A stretch of DNA of 64,000 bases from Microstegium vimineum. Taxonomy: Eukaryota; Streptophyta; Magnoliopsida; Poales; Poaceae. Positions 33,801-44,524 of this stretch are shown piece by piece (positions within the stretch are counted from its first letter, which is position 1; the number at the start of each line of letters is the position of its first letter). A program made the position numbers and the translations under genes. The DNA is taken from the NCBI GenBank assembly GCA_022036555.1, contig CM039119.1, positions 27,493,694-27,557,693 of the forward strand, in the 5' to 3' direction. A model generated the notes under the pieces. It saw only the letters and a list, made by a program, of their open reading frames with translations, was not told the DNA's origin and did not search any database.

Positions 33801-35000
33801 TTTGCTTGCTGTTTGTTGACGGTCTTCGCTTTTATCCTCATCAGTCGCTGCGGGTGAGGTCTTACGAGAAGTCCCAGTACATCCTCCGGGTGCAGGGGCA
33901 ACTCCTGACCCTCCGCGCCTCGCTGGATAGGGCGGAGGATGAGGTCGCCCGCGCGAAGGCTGAGACGGCGGCCATCCGGGAGGATGCCGAGTTGAAGGTC
34001 GCCCACGCGAGGACCGGCTACGAGTCCGTGCAGAAGGAAGCCTGGGCGGCCTTGCAGACGGCACAGGAGAGGCTCGACATCGCCCTTCAGTCGACCGTCA
34101 CGGTCGGGCGGGAACGGGACGTCGCCCTCGAAGCCAAACGCAAGGCCGAGGAGGAGGCCGCCCGGCTGAAGGAGGAACTGGCCCGGGTGACGGAGGGCAT
34201 CCGAGGGCTCCGGGGAGACCTCGACACCGTCTCCCGCGAGCGCGACGCTCTGGCCACCTCGGAGGAGAAGGCTCGGACCCGCGCGACCTCCCTGGGCGTG
34301 GTGGCGATGAACCAGAAGAGGGCCCTTGATGACGCAGGCAAAACCATCGAGGGCCTCGAGGCCAAGGTCAGGGATCAGACCTCCGACCTTGTCGACGTCC
34401 GCCGCCAGCTCGAGGAGACCAAGCAGGCCTACTCCACCCTGGACGTGCATGCCCAAGGTGAGTGTTTCGAGAGTGTTGCAGAATCTGTCCTGCCTCGACC
34501 CTCTTTCTGCTCTTTTGGGTTTTGACTGTTGCGTGCTTGTTTTGGCAGAGCTCGCGATGGATAATGCTCGCGCCCACGAGGATCTGAACAACCTTCAGGG
34601 CCTCCTCGGCACTGAGGCGAACCTCAACGCGAGGCTTGCGGACGTCATCAACACCTTCTGCGACGACCTCTCGGTCAAGCCGGAGCCGGAGGTCGAGGGA
34701 GATGCTCGAGGGGACTCCTTGCTGCACCGCTTCTACTCCATGACGCAGGGGGTGACGGAAAACGTCCGTGCCGCCCTGCATGTGGGTGTGAAGCGGGCCC
34801 TCGCAGTCGTCAACTCGCTCTACAACGTGGACCTCAACCTTGTCGTCGACGGGTTCGCCACCGACCCGAGGCTGACCGAGGAGGAGAACGACGCGAAGTG
34901 CCAGGAGTTGATGGATCTCGCGGAGGTGCCCGGAGGCGAGCTAGCGAAGCTCTTTGAGCCCGAGGTGATCCCCTCGGTGGACGGAGATGGCGCCGAGTAG
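30870..35000 (+). pseudogene. Spliced antisense gene of element F, 'putative gypsy type transposon' family
   Basis: Six exons fit GT-AG rules: 30870-31778, 31863-32510, 32599-33301, about 33368-33764, 33845-34457 and 34549-35000. The start (MAKFSLVGPDDWPAS) has a good context, ccATGG. Exon 1 (303 codons) carries the domain annotated in grasses as putative gypsy type transposon (Pfam PF04195): GYVVSFEIFHRAGLS, then LHHYGVELQHLTPNGVCQ, then CYLGIEPHWELW. Exons 2-3 encode basic, acidic and Ala/Pro-rich linkers. Exon 5 (204 codons) is almost wholly coiled coil with heptads of Leu/Ala. Exon 6 is acidic and ends VDGDGAE. Phases agree at introns 1, 4 and 5. Breaks are a TAG at 32031-32033 and frame changes near 32230-32450 and 32700-32730. 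Function is unknown; it runs antisense to the element's own genes. Confidence 0.78.
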
Positions 35001-35158
35001 CCCTCGGAAGGTGTCGACGAGCAGTCCCGAGCCTGCGAGCCATATCTGGACAAGAAGGTCCATGTAATAGTTAGGCCCTTGTACTGATACAATGCCAAGC
35101 CCCCGAGGGCTTTTTGTGTGTAAAGCATTTTGATCAAGATACACAGTTATTTTTTTTT

Positions 35159-35855
35159 CGAGCTCTCTCTGCTCTTCTTTGCCTGAGTCGACGCTTGTGA
35201 ACTAAGCGTTCGACGCACGCTCGTATCCCTGGAAGGGGGGGTGGCGAGCGGGGATACCGTAGCCCTGGGGCGTGGGTGAGTCCCTGGCTCGACGACACCC
35301 TCGACCCTTAGGGAGTTCGAGGCGCCTTTACTTAGTTATGAAGCGTACTCGAGGGAAAGAACGAGAGGGAAAGCCGAGTTTCGAAAAAACGTTCGAGTTT
35401 TTCGGGACTTAGGAGGGGGGTGCCCCCCTGTTATCCCCCGAGGGAGGCTCGACTTTGCTGGGGCAAAGTCAAGGCTACCTTAGTGCTGTAGACAGGTGCG
35501 TCTCGTTATTTCTACTTCTCGAGCTCTCTCTGCTTTTCTTTGCCTGAGTCGACGCTTGTGAACTAAGTATTCGACGCACGCTCGTATCCTTAGAAGAGGG
35601 GTGGCGAGCGGGGATACCGTAGCCCTGGGGCGTGGGTGAGTCCCTGGCTCGACGGCACCCTCGACCCTTAGGGAGTTCGAGGCACCTTTACTTAGTTGTG
35701 AAGCGTACTCGAGGCAAAGGTCGCGAGGGAGAGTCGGGTTTCGAGAAAAACGTTTGGGTTTTTCGAGGACTTAGGAGGGGGGTGCCCCCCTGTTAGCCCC
35801 CGAGGGGAGCTCGACTTTTGCCGGGGCAAAGTCAAGGCTACCTTTGAGCTACGAA
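35159..35855. repeat. Direct duplication, 360-bp period, element F
   Basis: Copy 1 starts at 35159 and copy 2 at 35519, both with cgagctctctctgct then gcctgagtcgacgcttgtg. Both end with a phrase near ggggcaaagtcaaggctacc. Divergence is a few percent. It lies between the antisense gene's stop and the integrase stop, that is, between two convergent reading frames. Confidence 0.85.
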
Positions 35856-35937
35856 CGAAAGTGAAATGTGTTTCGAGGACATTTTATTCATTCGAGGGTT
35901 TGTACATAAACGCGAAAATGTACAAGGCCCTGAGGCC

Positions 35938-37182
35938 TCAGGGATAGAAGCGACGTAGTTGTTCGATGTTCCACACGTTGGTGAAGATCTCGCCCTTCTC
36001 GTTCTTCAGCTTGTAAGTGTCAGGCTTCAGTACTTCTGCCACGATGAAGGGTCCCTCCCAAGGTGGTGTCAACTTGTGACGCCCCTTGTTGCTTTGTCGA
36101 CGACGCAAAACAAGGTCGCCGACGTTGAGGTCCCTTTTGCGCACGTTTTTGTCGTGGTAGCGCCGTAGCGTCTGCTGGTACCCCAGTGCCGACTTGAAGA
36201 GGGCCATGTCACGGGCTTCCTCGAGCTGGTCGAGGGAGTCCTCTCGGGCTACCGTGTTGGCTTGCTCGCTGTAGGCTTTCAGTCGAGGGGACCCGTACTC
36301 GAGGTCGGTGGGGAGGACGGCCTCGGACCCATAGACCAAGAAGAACGGAGAAAATCCCGTGGCTCGACTTGGTGTCGTTCGGAGACTCCATAGCACAGCG
36401 GGCAGCTCATCGACCCATCTCCTGCCGTGCCTGTTCAGCCGATCGAAGATCCTTGGCTTGAGGCCCTGCAAAACCATACCATTGGCACGCTCGACCTGAC
36501 CGTTAGTTCGAGGGTGGGCAACTGCGGACCAATTCACCCTGATGTGGTGATGGTCACAGAAGTCCAGGAACTTTTGGCCGGTGAACTGCGTGCCGTTGTC
36601 GGTGATGATGACGTTGGGGACCCCGAAGCGGTGGATGATGTCGGTGAAGAATAGCACGGCTTGTCGAGACTGGATGTTGGCAACGGGACGAGCCTCGATC
36701 CACTTCGAGAACTTGTCGATAGCCACGAGAAGGTGAGTATGTCCACCCTTGGTTCTTTTCAGGGGGCCGACCATGTCGAGCCCCCATACTGCGAACGGCC
36801 AGGTTATGGGTATCATCTGAAGAGCTTGGGCGGGTAGGTGGGTCTGCCTGGCGTAGAATTGACATCCCCTGCAGGATCGAACGAGTTTGGTGGCGTCGTT
36901 GACGGTCGTCGGCCAGTAGAAGCCCTGTCGAAAGGCACTTCCTACCAGCGTTCTCGGCGCCGCGTGTGGCCACAAGCCCCCGAGTGTAGATCTTTCAGCA
37001 ATGCCCTCCCCTCCTCGAGGGTGAGGCAGCGTTGAAGTACACCCGACGGGCTGCGTCGGTATAGCTCGCGGCCGTCCCCGTACAAGACGTAGGTTTTGGC
37101 GCGCCAAGCTACACAATGGGCTTCCGTGCGGTCTTCTGGGAGTTCTCCCCATGTCAGGTACTCGAGGTAGGGTGCGTGCCAA
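35938..37182 (-). pseudogene. Integrase of element F (catalytic core and C-terminus)
   Basis: This 414-codon frame contains the second half of the zinc-binding domain (CRGCQFYARQTH) and the catalytic core: WGLDMVGPL, then IITDNGTQFTG, then GQVERANGMV, giving the D-D-E triad. The C-terminal part has the GDLVLRRRQ and PPWEGPFIVAEVL phrases of Ty3 integrases. There is no chromodomain, as expected for Tat elements. It inserts element DNA into the host genome. The frame is complete to its stop, but the junction to the upstream frame (ending 36942) needs a frameshift within the zinc-binding domain around 36950-37020, so the polyprotein is not continuous. Confidence 0.9.
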
Positions 37183-38195
37183 TCCGTTGGAGGGGTTGGC
37201 GCTGCGACAGCCTCGTCGATCTCCATGACCTCTCCCCCGCTCGAGGGGGGTGGATCGACCCCTTGCTCGAGGGCGGGAGCCCCCGAGTCCAGGTCGACGG
37301 TCGGCTTGTAAAGATCCCTCGAGAAGATGTCGAGAGGGACCGTGCCTCGAGTAGACGCGATTTTGGCCAGCTCGTCGGCAGCTTCGTTGTACCGTCGGGC
37401 GACGTGGTTGAGCTCGAGGCCGTAGAACTTGTCCTCGAGTTTTCTGACCTCCCTACAGTAGGCTTCCATCTTGGGGTCGTGGAAGCTTGAGTCTTTCATC
37501 ACTTGATCGATCACCAACTGGGAGTCCCCTCGCACGTCGAGGCGTCGAACCCCGAGCTCGACGGCGATGCGCAGGCTGTTGACGAGGGCCTTGTACTCGG
37601 CGACGTTGTTGGAGGCAGGAAAGTGGAGGCGGATGACATAGCGCATATGGACCCCTGAGGGTGATATGAACAGCAATCCGGCGCCTGCTCCCGTCTTCAT
37701 CAACGACCCGTCGAAGTACATGGCCCAGAGTTCGCTCTGAACCTGTGCTGGGGGTAGTTGGGTGTCGGTCCATTCTGCAACGAAATCTGCCAGTACCAGA
37801 GACTTGATGGCCCTTCGAGGGGCGTAGGAGAGGGTCTCCCCCATGAGCTCGGCCGACCACTTGGCGATCCTTCCAGATGCCTCCCGGTTCTGGATTATCT
37901 CTCCGAGGGGGAAAGATGAGACCATAGTAACCGGATGGCCCAGGAAATAGTGTTTGAGCTTACGCCGAGTGAGGACGATTGCGTACAGCAGCTTCTGGAT
38001 GTGGGGGTACCTCGTCTTGGTCTCGGAAAGGACCTCGCTCACGAAGTAGACAGACCTCTGAACCGGCAGGGCGTGTCCTTCCTCCTCCCTCTCGACTACT
38101 ATGACCGCGCTGACTACCTGGGTAGTTGCTGCGACATAGAGCAAGAGGGACTCGGCCGGGCTCGGGGGTACCAAGACCGGGGGGGAGGTGAGCAA
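36942..38195 (-). pseudogene. RNase H, second RNase H and integrase start of element F
   Basis: A 417-codon frame. Residues about 1-140 are the C-terminal part of the ordinary Ty3 RNase H (LLLYVAATTQVVSAVIV, then YFVSEVLSETKTRYPHIQK, YFLGHPVTMVSS). Residues about 150-290 are a second RNase H of the archaeal/plant type: MYFDGSLMKTGAGAGLL, NVAEYKALVNSL, VRGDSQLVIDQV, NEAADELAK, with the four acidic residues D-E-D-D kept. Two RNase H domains are the hallmark of the Tat group. Residues from about 390 begin the integrase zinc-binding domain (DLHSGACGH) before a frameshift. These domains remove RNA from the replication hybrid. Confidence 0.9.
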
Positions 38196-38207
38196 GGCCT
38201 TGAGCCT

Positions 38208-39065
38208 CTAGAGCGATTCCTCGGCTTTGGCGGTCCACGCGAAGTGCTCCGTCTTCTTCAGGAGGCGGTAAAGGGGCAGGGCCTTCTCTCCGAGCCTCGA
38301 GATGAAGCGACTGAGGGCGGCGAGGCACCCAGTGACCCTTTGCACGCACTTGAGGTCGTTGATCGGGCCCATCCTCGTGATGGCGGTTACCTTCTCGGAT
38401 TGGCCTCGATCCCGTGCTGGGAAACTATGTACCCTAAGAGCATGCCTCGGGGACCCCGAAGACACACTTCTCAGGGTTCAGTTTTCTGCGATTAGCCCTG
38501 AGGCACCCAAATGCGATCTCGAGGTCTCTGACCAGGTTTCCGATTGTTCTGGACTTGACCACGATGTCATCGACGTAGGCCTCGACGGTCGGCCCTATGT
38601 GTTCCCCGAAAACATGGAGCATGCATCGCTGGTAGGTGGCCCCGGCGTTTCGCAAGCCGAAGGGCATGGTGAGGTAGCAAAACATGCCGAAGGGAGTGAT
38701 GAATGAGGTCGCGAGCTGATCGGACTCGCATCAAGGAAGCAAAGGGTTTCACATCCCGAAGTGGAATCCACTATTTCATCGATACGTGGTAAAGGAAAAG
38801 GAACTTTGGGACATGCTTTATTTAAACTAGTATAGTCTACACACATCCTATCCTTCCCATTCTTTTTCTTTACAAGCACGGGATTAGCTAACCACTCAGG
38901 ATGATGCACCTCCTTGATGAATCCGGCCTTCAAAAGCTTGTCGACCTCCTCCCCGATGATCCTGCGCTTCTCCTCGTCGAAGCGGCGCAGGCGTTGCTTC
39001 ATCGGTTTGGACCCGGCTCGGATGTCCAAGGAGTGCTCGGCGACCTCCCTCGGAATGCCTGGCAT
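38208..39065 (-). pseudogene. Reverse transcriptase of element F, broken
   Basis: The RT begins with PGIPREVAEHSLDIRAGSKP and KAGFIKEVHHPEWLANPVLV, then RMCVDYTSLNKACPK and CFLDAS (first catalytic Asp). A deletion of about 30 bases with a frame change lies near 38735; it removes the stretch normally found between FLDA and the ESDQLA phrase. The second part (38434-38685) has MPFGLRNAGATYQR and the active-site box VEAYVDDIVVKS, intact. A further frameshift near 38435-38460 and a TAG at 38208-38210 follow (KAEESL, stop). The polymerase copies element RNA into DNA in intact relatives; here it cannot be made as one chain. Confidence 0.88.
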
Positions 39066-39090
39066 ATCCGAGGGACTCTATGCGAACACG

Positions 39091-39780
39091 TCAGCATTCG
39101 CACGGAGAAAGTCGATGAGCACTGCTTCCTATTTGGGCTCGAGGGTGGCGCTGATCGTCAGCGCCTTCCCATCCGCGAGGCCGGGGTCGAGCGGGACGGT
39201 CTTCGTGTCTTCCGCCGGCTTGAAGTTGCCAGCGTGCCGCTTGGGGTCGGGCATCTCTCGCGGGCCTCGGCTTTCTCCACGCACTCGACGTCGCAGTCGA
39301 ATGCGTGCTCGTAGGAGGTGTCGATGGTGATGACCCCCGAGGGCCCCGGCATCTTGAGCTTGAGGTAGGTGTAGTTCGGGACCGCCATGAACCTGGCGTA
39401 TCCGGTCTACCGATGATGGCGTGGTAGGTGCCTCGGAACGCAACCACCTCGAAGGTCAGCTCTTCCTTCCGGAAGTTCGAGGGGACGCCAAAACAGACCG
39501 GTAGCTTGATGCGGCCAATCGGGAGCGCCTTCTTCCCCGGGACGATCCCGTGGAACCCCCCCGCGCTGGGCAGGAGCATGGTCCTCGGGATCCCCAGGAG
39601 GTCGAGGGTCTTGGCGTAGATGATGTTGAGGCTGCTCCCCCCATCCATGAGTACCTTGGTGAGGCGGGTGTTGAGGATGATCGGGCCGACGACGAGCGGG
39701 TAAGCCCCTGCGTTGGGGATGTGCTCGGGGTGGTTGTCCTGATCAAAGGTGATCGGCGTATGGGACCAGTCGAGGTACCG
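39091..39780 (-). pseudogene. Protease region of element F
   Basis: The minus frame reads APRYLDWSHTPITF before the core, then LMDGGSSLNIIYAKTLDLLG with the catalytic Asp kept, then a flap-like region and YHAIIGRP at the end. A frameshift near 39400 moves the C-terminal part (NYTYLKLKMPGPSGVITID) into another frame. The order and motifs are those of Tat proteases that cut the polyprotein. Confidence 0.82.
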
Positions 39781-39792
39781 CGGAGCCTGGGC

Positions 39793-42083
39793 TCAAACGG
39801 AAAAAACTTCTCGATGCTCCCTCTTGCGCTGGCGCGCGGTGAGGCGAGTCGAGGGTCCCCCGTAAATCATGTAGCAGTCGTGGATTTCGGGGAAGCCTCC
39901 TTTTTTGACATCGCCCCTGACGTGGGCGTCACAGGGCAGGTCTCCCTTGCCGTCATCTCTCCTGAAGCCAGGAGGGACGAAGTGCTTTCGGAGCATGCGG
40001 CAGTCCTCGAGGCGGTGGTTGGCCGGCCCCATATGATAGGGGCAAGGCTCCTTCAGCATCTTATCGAAGACGCCCCCGTCGGGAGGGGGCCCTCGAGGCT
40101 TCTTCTTGTCTGCCGCAGCGACAAGGTCGTCGGGCTCGTCGTCGTGCTCGACGCTGGGCTCGACGTTGCGTCGGCCCGGCAGGTTCTTCTTCTTCTTCTT
40201 CCGGTCGCCGTTGCCGTCGTTGTTCCTTCTGGGCCCACCGTTCTTTTTGGGCCCATTGTCCGAGCCTCCGGGCTCATCCACCTTGCCTTTCCCCTTCCCT
40301 GGGGGACTCTGGAAGAACGCGCCAACGACCTCTTCACCAGCTGCGTAGTTGGCGATGATGTCCATGAGCTTGTTGGCGGTCTTGGGGGTGTTTTGCCCCA
40401 GCTCCCGCACCAACTCCTTGCAGGTTGTCCCAGCGATGAACGCCGTGATGACCTCATGGTCGGAGATGTGGGTCAGCGCGGTACGCTGCTTCGAGAATCG
40501 GCGGGTGAAGGAGCGGAGGGTCTCCCCTGGCTTCTGCTTGCAGCTGCGAAGGTCCCAGGGGTTGCCCGGTCGCTCGTAGGTGCCCTTGAAGTTGCCCTCG
40601 AAGATCCTGACCAGGTCAGGCCAGTCTTGGATCAAGTCCGGGGTAGCTCCTCGAGCCATCTGCGAGCGGTGTCGGAGAGGAACAGAGGGAGTTGCCGAAT
40701 GATGACGTGGTCATTGTCGGCCACACCCAGCTGACATGCTAGCCTGAAGTCGGCAAGCCAGAGCTCTGGCTTGGTTTCGCCATTGTACTTGACCAGGCTG
40801 GTGGGTGGACGAAAACGGACAGGCAGGGAGGCTCGCCGGATGGTTCTATCGAAGACTCGGGGTCCCGGCGGCTCCGGAGACCGACATCGGTCTTCGTCGC
40901 TGTCGTAGCGCCCACCTCGGTGAGCGCTGTAGCCTCGAGCCTCGGCGTCGCCGTACCGACGTCTGTTGTTCACCCAAGGGGGGAGGTCGTCGACAAGGCG
41001 TTCCTGAACCGGTCGTTGCTCGACCTGGCCCTGGGGCGCCTTGTTCTGGTGGACGGACGCCTCTCGATTTTGTCGAGGGGGCACTGCTTGTCGCTCAAAG
41101 GCGGCCCCTCGACGCCTCGAGGCTGAGCTCTCCGCCTGCTGCACGGCCGTAGTTTGGATAAGCCCTTGGATTTTGTCCCTGATACGCCGTGCTTGGGGGG
41201 TCGATGGCGCCGACATGTCGCGGAGCAGCATCGCGGCCGCTACGACATTCTGGCTGGCGCGGTTGAAGACTCGGGGCTCGACGGCCCCCTCCTCAACGAT
41301 CTGCCGGTGGACTTCCTAGGCCCGCTCGCGAGCTCCTCCACCCTGAGGATGCCCTCGATCCCGCTCGAGGGCGTGCTCGAGCTGCTGAAGACGCAGGCGC
41401 TCCTCTTCGAGCTTGCTGAGAAGCTCTCGGACCTGCGCAATCTGGGCGTCTGGGGGTGGATCGGCTCTATCAGGACTTGGGGGGATGGCATCTCGAGCTG
41501 GTGTAGCATTAGCCCCTCCTCCTTCTTCGGTGGCCGCGGTGTCGTCGACGTCGTCCTGCGGGTCGGCTTGTTCGTCGAGGTGGAAGCACTCCCGGGTGGA
41601 GTCGTAACTCTCGTCGGGAGAGTCCGAGTCGGGTCGGCGCGGTAGAAGTGGGGGAAGGGTCCCCTTTCCTCCTCCTCTAGGCGGCGCCGTAACGTGCCCC
41701 ATGTACGGGGTAGTCCTGACTCGTCTGGTGAAGAGGTGGTGACGGGTTGACCGTCGCATGCGGCGGAGTCGCTGGAGACCCGCTATGTGCTTGTATCTGC
41801 AAACCTGCGAGGTCAGAGCAGAGTCTGGCGCTGTTGTGGAGCCCGTACGGGAACGGGTCACGTGGTGGCGATGGGGTCGAGGGTGTCGGAGAGGCCACGG
41901 GGACCTCTGGTGATGACGATGTGACAGAGCCAAAGTCCCACTCAGAGGAGCGCCCGCCCTCGGCCCACGAGCATGGGTCAAATGGACTCCTAGGAGAAGG
42001 GCCCGCATCACCAGCTGGGGCCGAGGAAACGGCATCCGGCACCTCGGAATCCACACAACGACGAGCGCGTCGGAGCCGCTCAC
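39793..42083 (-). pseudogene. Gag of element F, one stop and one frameshift
   Basis: The N-terminal half runs from about 42083 and contains the charged stretch REL...SKLEEERLRLQQLEHALER. A TAG at 41316-41318 interrupts it; the same frame continues with LLRDMSAPSTPQARR. The core has LVKYNGETKPELWLADFRL, LPLFLSDTARRWLEELP and, after a frameshift near 40640, WDLRSCKQKPGETLRSFTRR. A Lys/Arg-rich segment and a Cys/His region (CPYHMGPANHRLEDC) follow, then GGFPEIHDCYMIYGGPS. It ends with TGA at 39793-39795, after which the protease continues in sense. It forms the particle shell in functional relatives. Confidence 0.85.
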
Positions 42084-42095
42084 GCCTCCTCCTGA

Positions 42096-42284
42096 TCACA
42101 GGCTAGATGCGCAAGCGGAGGGGCCGTCGTCTGACCCTTGCTGTCCCCGCGTAGCGGTGCTGCCGGCGTCCAGGCCGCGGATGGAGGGAAAGACTATGAA
42201 GTCACCCTGGTCTGTGGATACGAACCCTAGGCTACCGAACCAGACGACGGCGGTGGATGGAAACGGTGGGATGGAGGAATCCAT
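42096..42284 (-). pseudogene. Leader frame of element F with FGSL motif
   Basis: It starts with the ATG at 42284, about 40 bases after the primer site, and reads MDSSIPPF...VVWFGSLGFVSTDQGDFIVF. It resembles leader frames of elements E and H. It is 62 codons long and stops before gag proper. Confidence 0.45.
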
Positions 42285-42322
42285 CTGAGAGAGTAGTTCG
42301 GAGTTGATCGACACGCAATTTC

Positions 42323-42341
42323 CCCCTATCTGGCGCGCCAA
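42323..42341 (-). other. Primer binding site of element F
   Basis: The minus strand reads ttggcgcgccagatagggg, one base after the 5' LTR. One base differs from the site in element C. Confidence 0.87.
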
Positions 42342-42342
42342 C

Positions 42343-43714
42343 TGTCGGTGTTATGACCCGGGGGTCAAGACCACCAACGAGTAAATTTGTATATCGCGTG
42401 CTCCCTCTCTTAGACGTGATGCAAGATGGACACAAGGTTTATCCTGGTTCGGGCAGAGAAGGCCCTACGTCCAGTGGGGGGAGAACTTGTATTATCTCGC
42501 ACCCAAAATGTGCTCGTACAGGGGGTACAAGCTATGTTACACGGGGTTGCTCAGAGTGAGCCGCGGGTTGGCCACTCGAAGGGTCGATCGAGTGGCGGGT
42601 GTGTATGCATGGAGTGTGAAGGTCTGAACTGAAGTCTCGGGGTTTCCGGAGACAGCCAGCGAAAGTCAGATCCGTCCGTCGGTCAGAGATCGGTCCCCCT
42701 ATTCTACCTCGGCGTCCCCTTTTATAGACCAAGGGGAGTCCGAGGGTACAGGGTACTAACTGTGGCAGCATGGGCAGCGTATCCGCGGCACAGTGTTGGC
42801 GGAGAGACGTTGAGCACTATGGCGGTCATGGCCTTCCCGTCCTTCTGGCGTCCCCGGTCGTGGTGGCAGTAGAAATCGTCGCGGCACGGCGTCCGCAGAC
42901 GGGCGCGAATCCCACGGCTGAAGCGAGACGGGGCGGATGGGACAGGCCCCATACTGGAGTTGTCGGAGAGAAGGGTCGAGCCCCCCGGTCGAGGGAGGGT
43001 CGAGCCCTGCGTGGTTCTGTTGCATTCCCGAAGTCGTCATCGACGGCCGCACTGTTCACTTTCCGAGGGTACTGCTGGAGTCCGTATTCGCGTAGTGGCG
43101 ACAGTGGTGGCACAGTCGACAAGAATCGGGGACTTGACGGGGAGTTGGCGGATTTGACAGCGGACGCGGGCGCCCATGTTGTTAGGTGGTTTCACTTTAA
43201 CCCATGCCGGGAGCAGTTGGGTTAATCGAGCCTCTCGTCCGAGGGTTGTCCGTCCGACCCCTGGTCCGTCGCTCATCGTCGAGGTAGGAGCCGGAGCAGA
43301 GACGGGGTCGAAGCAGAGACTGGGTCGGAGAGGTCGATGTAGAGGTCGGGGGTCGTTCGTTCGACCCCTCGTCCGTGCTTCGTTCGTCGAGGTGGGAGCC
43401 GGGGGTCGTTCGCTCGTCCCCTCGGTCCGTCATTTATCGTCGAGGTAGGAGCCGGGGGTCGTTCGCTCGCCCCCTCGGTCCGTCATTTTTCGTCGAGGTA
43501 GGAGCCGGGGGTCGTTTGCTCGCCCCCTCGGTCTGTCATTTTTCGTCGAAGTGGGCCGGCCCGCGACTTGTCGCCACAGACGGTGTAGGGGGGCCCTCCA
43601 GTGATGGGCCGCGCCTTACCGAGTAGTGGGCCGGTCCCTGTCTTAAAAATGGTTGTTATGTTTAGCGTTAATTTATCAAAGGGTTTAGGGTACCCCTTAC
43701 CTTCGTACCCGACA
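42343..43714 (-). repeat. Element F 5' LTR (right copy)
   Basis: 1372 bp. The adjacency to the primer site makes it the 5' LTR. The minus strand has a TATA box (TATAAAAG) at 42719-42726. The minisatellite is at about 43245-43555. Confidence 0.92.
42719..42726 (-). promoter_or_regulatory. TATA box of element F 5' LTR
   Basis: TATAAAAG on the minus strand, conserved in the other LTR at 27992-27999. Transcription from it would run leftwards through gag-pol. Confidence 0.65.
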
Positions 43715-43983
43715 AGACTATTTATAAAACTAATTGGTCAGCCGAAGACTATTTTACGAAACAAATCTATTGATATAAAATAGTATATGATTTAACAATA
43801 TGATGCTATAGTAAACATATGTTAATGATGGATTAATTAGGCTTAATAGATTCGTCTCGTAAAGTACTACATGACGCTGTAATTAGTTTTATAATATAAA
43901 TTATATTTAATTTATTTAATTAATACCAAACATCTGATGTGACAAGTGACTAAAAAATAGTCAGGTAACCAAACACCCTCTTA

Positions 43984-44354
43984 GTAACCTTATATTATAG
44001 ACCTAAGAAAATTTCTCATGCAAGACAAGTCTTTTCTTTCATTGGCATTTATTATAGGCATTAAATTTATTTGATTTAAGATTGTACTAAAAAAAATATA
44101 AATAAAAAAAATAGTAACCTCATTATTCATATATAAAAATTATATTTTCATTGCAACGCACGATCACGTTTACTAATCTAATCTTATATACAACCAGTAA
44201 AACATAAAACATAGGTACAGAGTTTTACGCTCACTGACAATGTGACCTTCTTGTTTTTTTTTTCTCGAAAATTCCCTTCTATCAATCTACCACAAAACCT
44301 GCTTCGTGGACTGTGAAGCACGTCTGGTAGATGCCTATCTTGCTTAGTTACGGT
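43984..44354. other. Upstream region of RPB3, possible Helitron 3' end
   Basis: AT-rich non-coding sequence. Around 44150-44176 it reads ttgcaacgcacgatcacg then tttaCTAA, which resembles the 3' terminus (hairpin then CTRR) of grass Helitrons, but the hairpin is degraded. A T-rich run lies at 44251-44262. Confidence 0.4.
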
Positions 44355-44362
44355 TTATAAAG
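44355..44362 (+). promoter_or_regulatory. Possible TATA box of RPB3
   Basis: TTTATAAA lies 163-170 bases before the ATG and is followed by a C-rich leader typical of grass 5' UTRs. Position-based evidence only. Confidence 0.45.
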
Positions 44363-44524
44363 GGATTATATTTCGCGAGGCGCGTCTCTCGCCGTTTTCC
44401 CCCAAATTCCCAATTCCCCCCCTCCACCCAACGCCGCCCCAAAACCCTTGCGGCGTCGCACTGACACTAGCAACCAACCCCAGGACCCTCCTCTCCACCG
44501 GCGGCCGGCGCGAGCGCGAGGGAG

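Larger units (their letters stand above)
27612..43714 (-). mobile_element. Element F: 16.1-kb Tat-type retrotransposon with a spliced antisense gene
   Basis: The LTRs are 27612-28990 and 42343-43714, near-identical, and the flanks carry a perfect AGACT duplication (27607-27611 and 43715-43719). Primer site, gag, protease, RT, RNase H and integrase run right to left. The presence of a second RNase H domain before integrase places F in the Tat group. Between integrase (ends 35938) and the left LTR is about 7 kb containing a plus-strand, intron-containing gene and several repeat arrays. The high LTR similarity suggests a recent insertion, although gag-pol already has several breaks. Confidence 0.93.
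27531..43980. mobile_element. Tourist-like MITE, split by element F
   Basis: The terminal inverted repeats are GGGGTGTTTGGTTA at 27531 and the reverse complement of GAGGGTGTTTGGTTA ending at 43980. TTA flanks both ends (27528-27530 and 43981-43983), the three-base duplication expected of PIF/Harbinger-derived Tourist elements. Without F the element is 342 bp (27531-27611 plus 43720-43980) and has no coding capacity. The left and right arms are joined across the AGACT duplication of F. Confidence 0.75.

Noticed and set aside
39550..40734. 394-codon plus-strand open frame
   Set aside because: It is antisense to the F gag-protease, whose frame has clear family motifs, and its translation shows no domain. 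High G+C makes long chance frames likely here.
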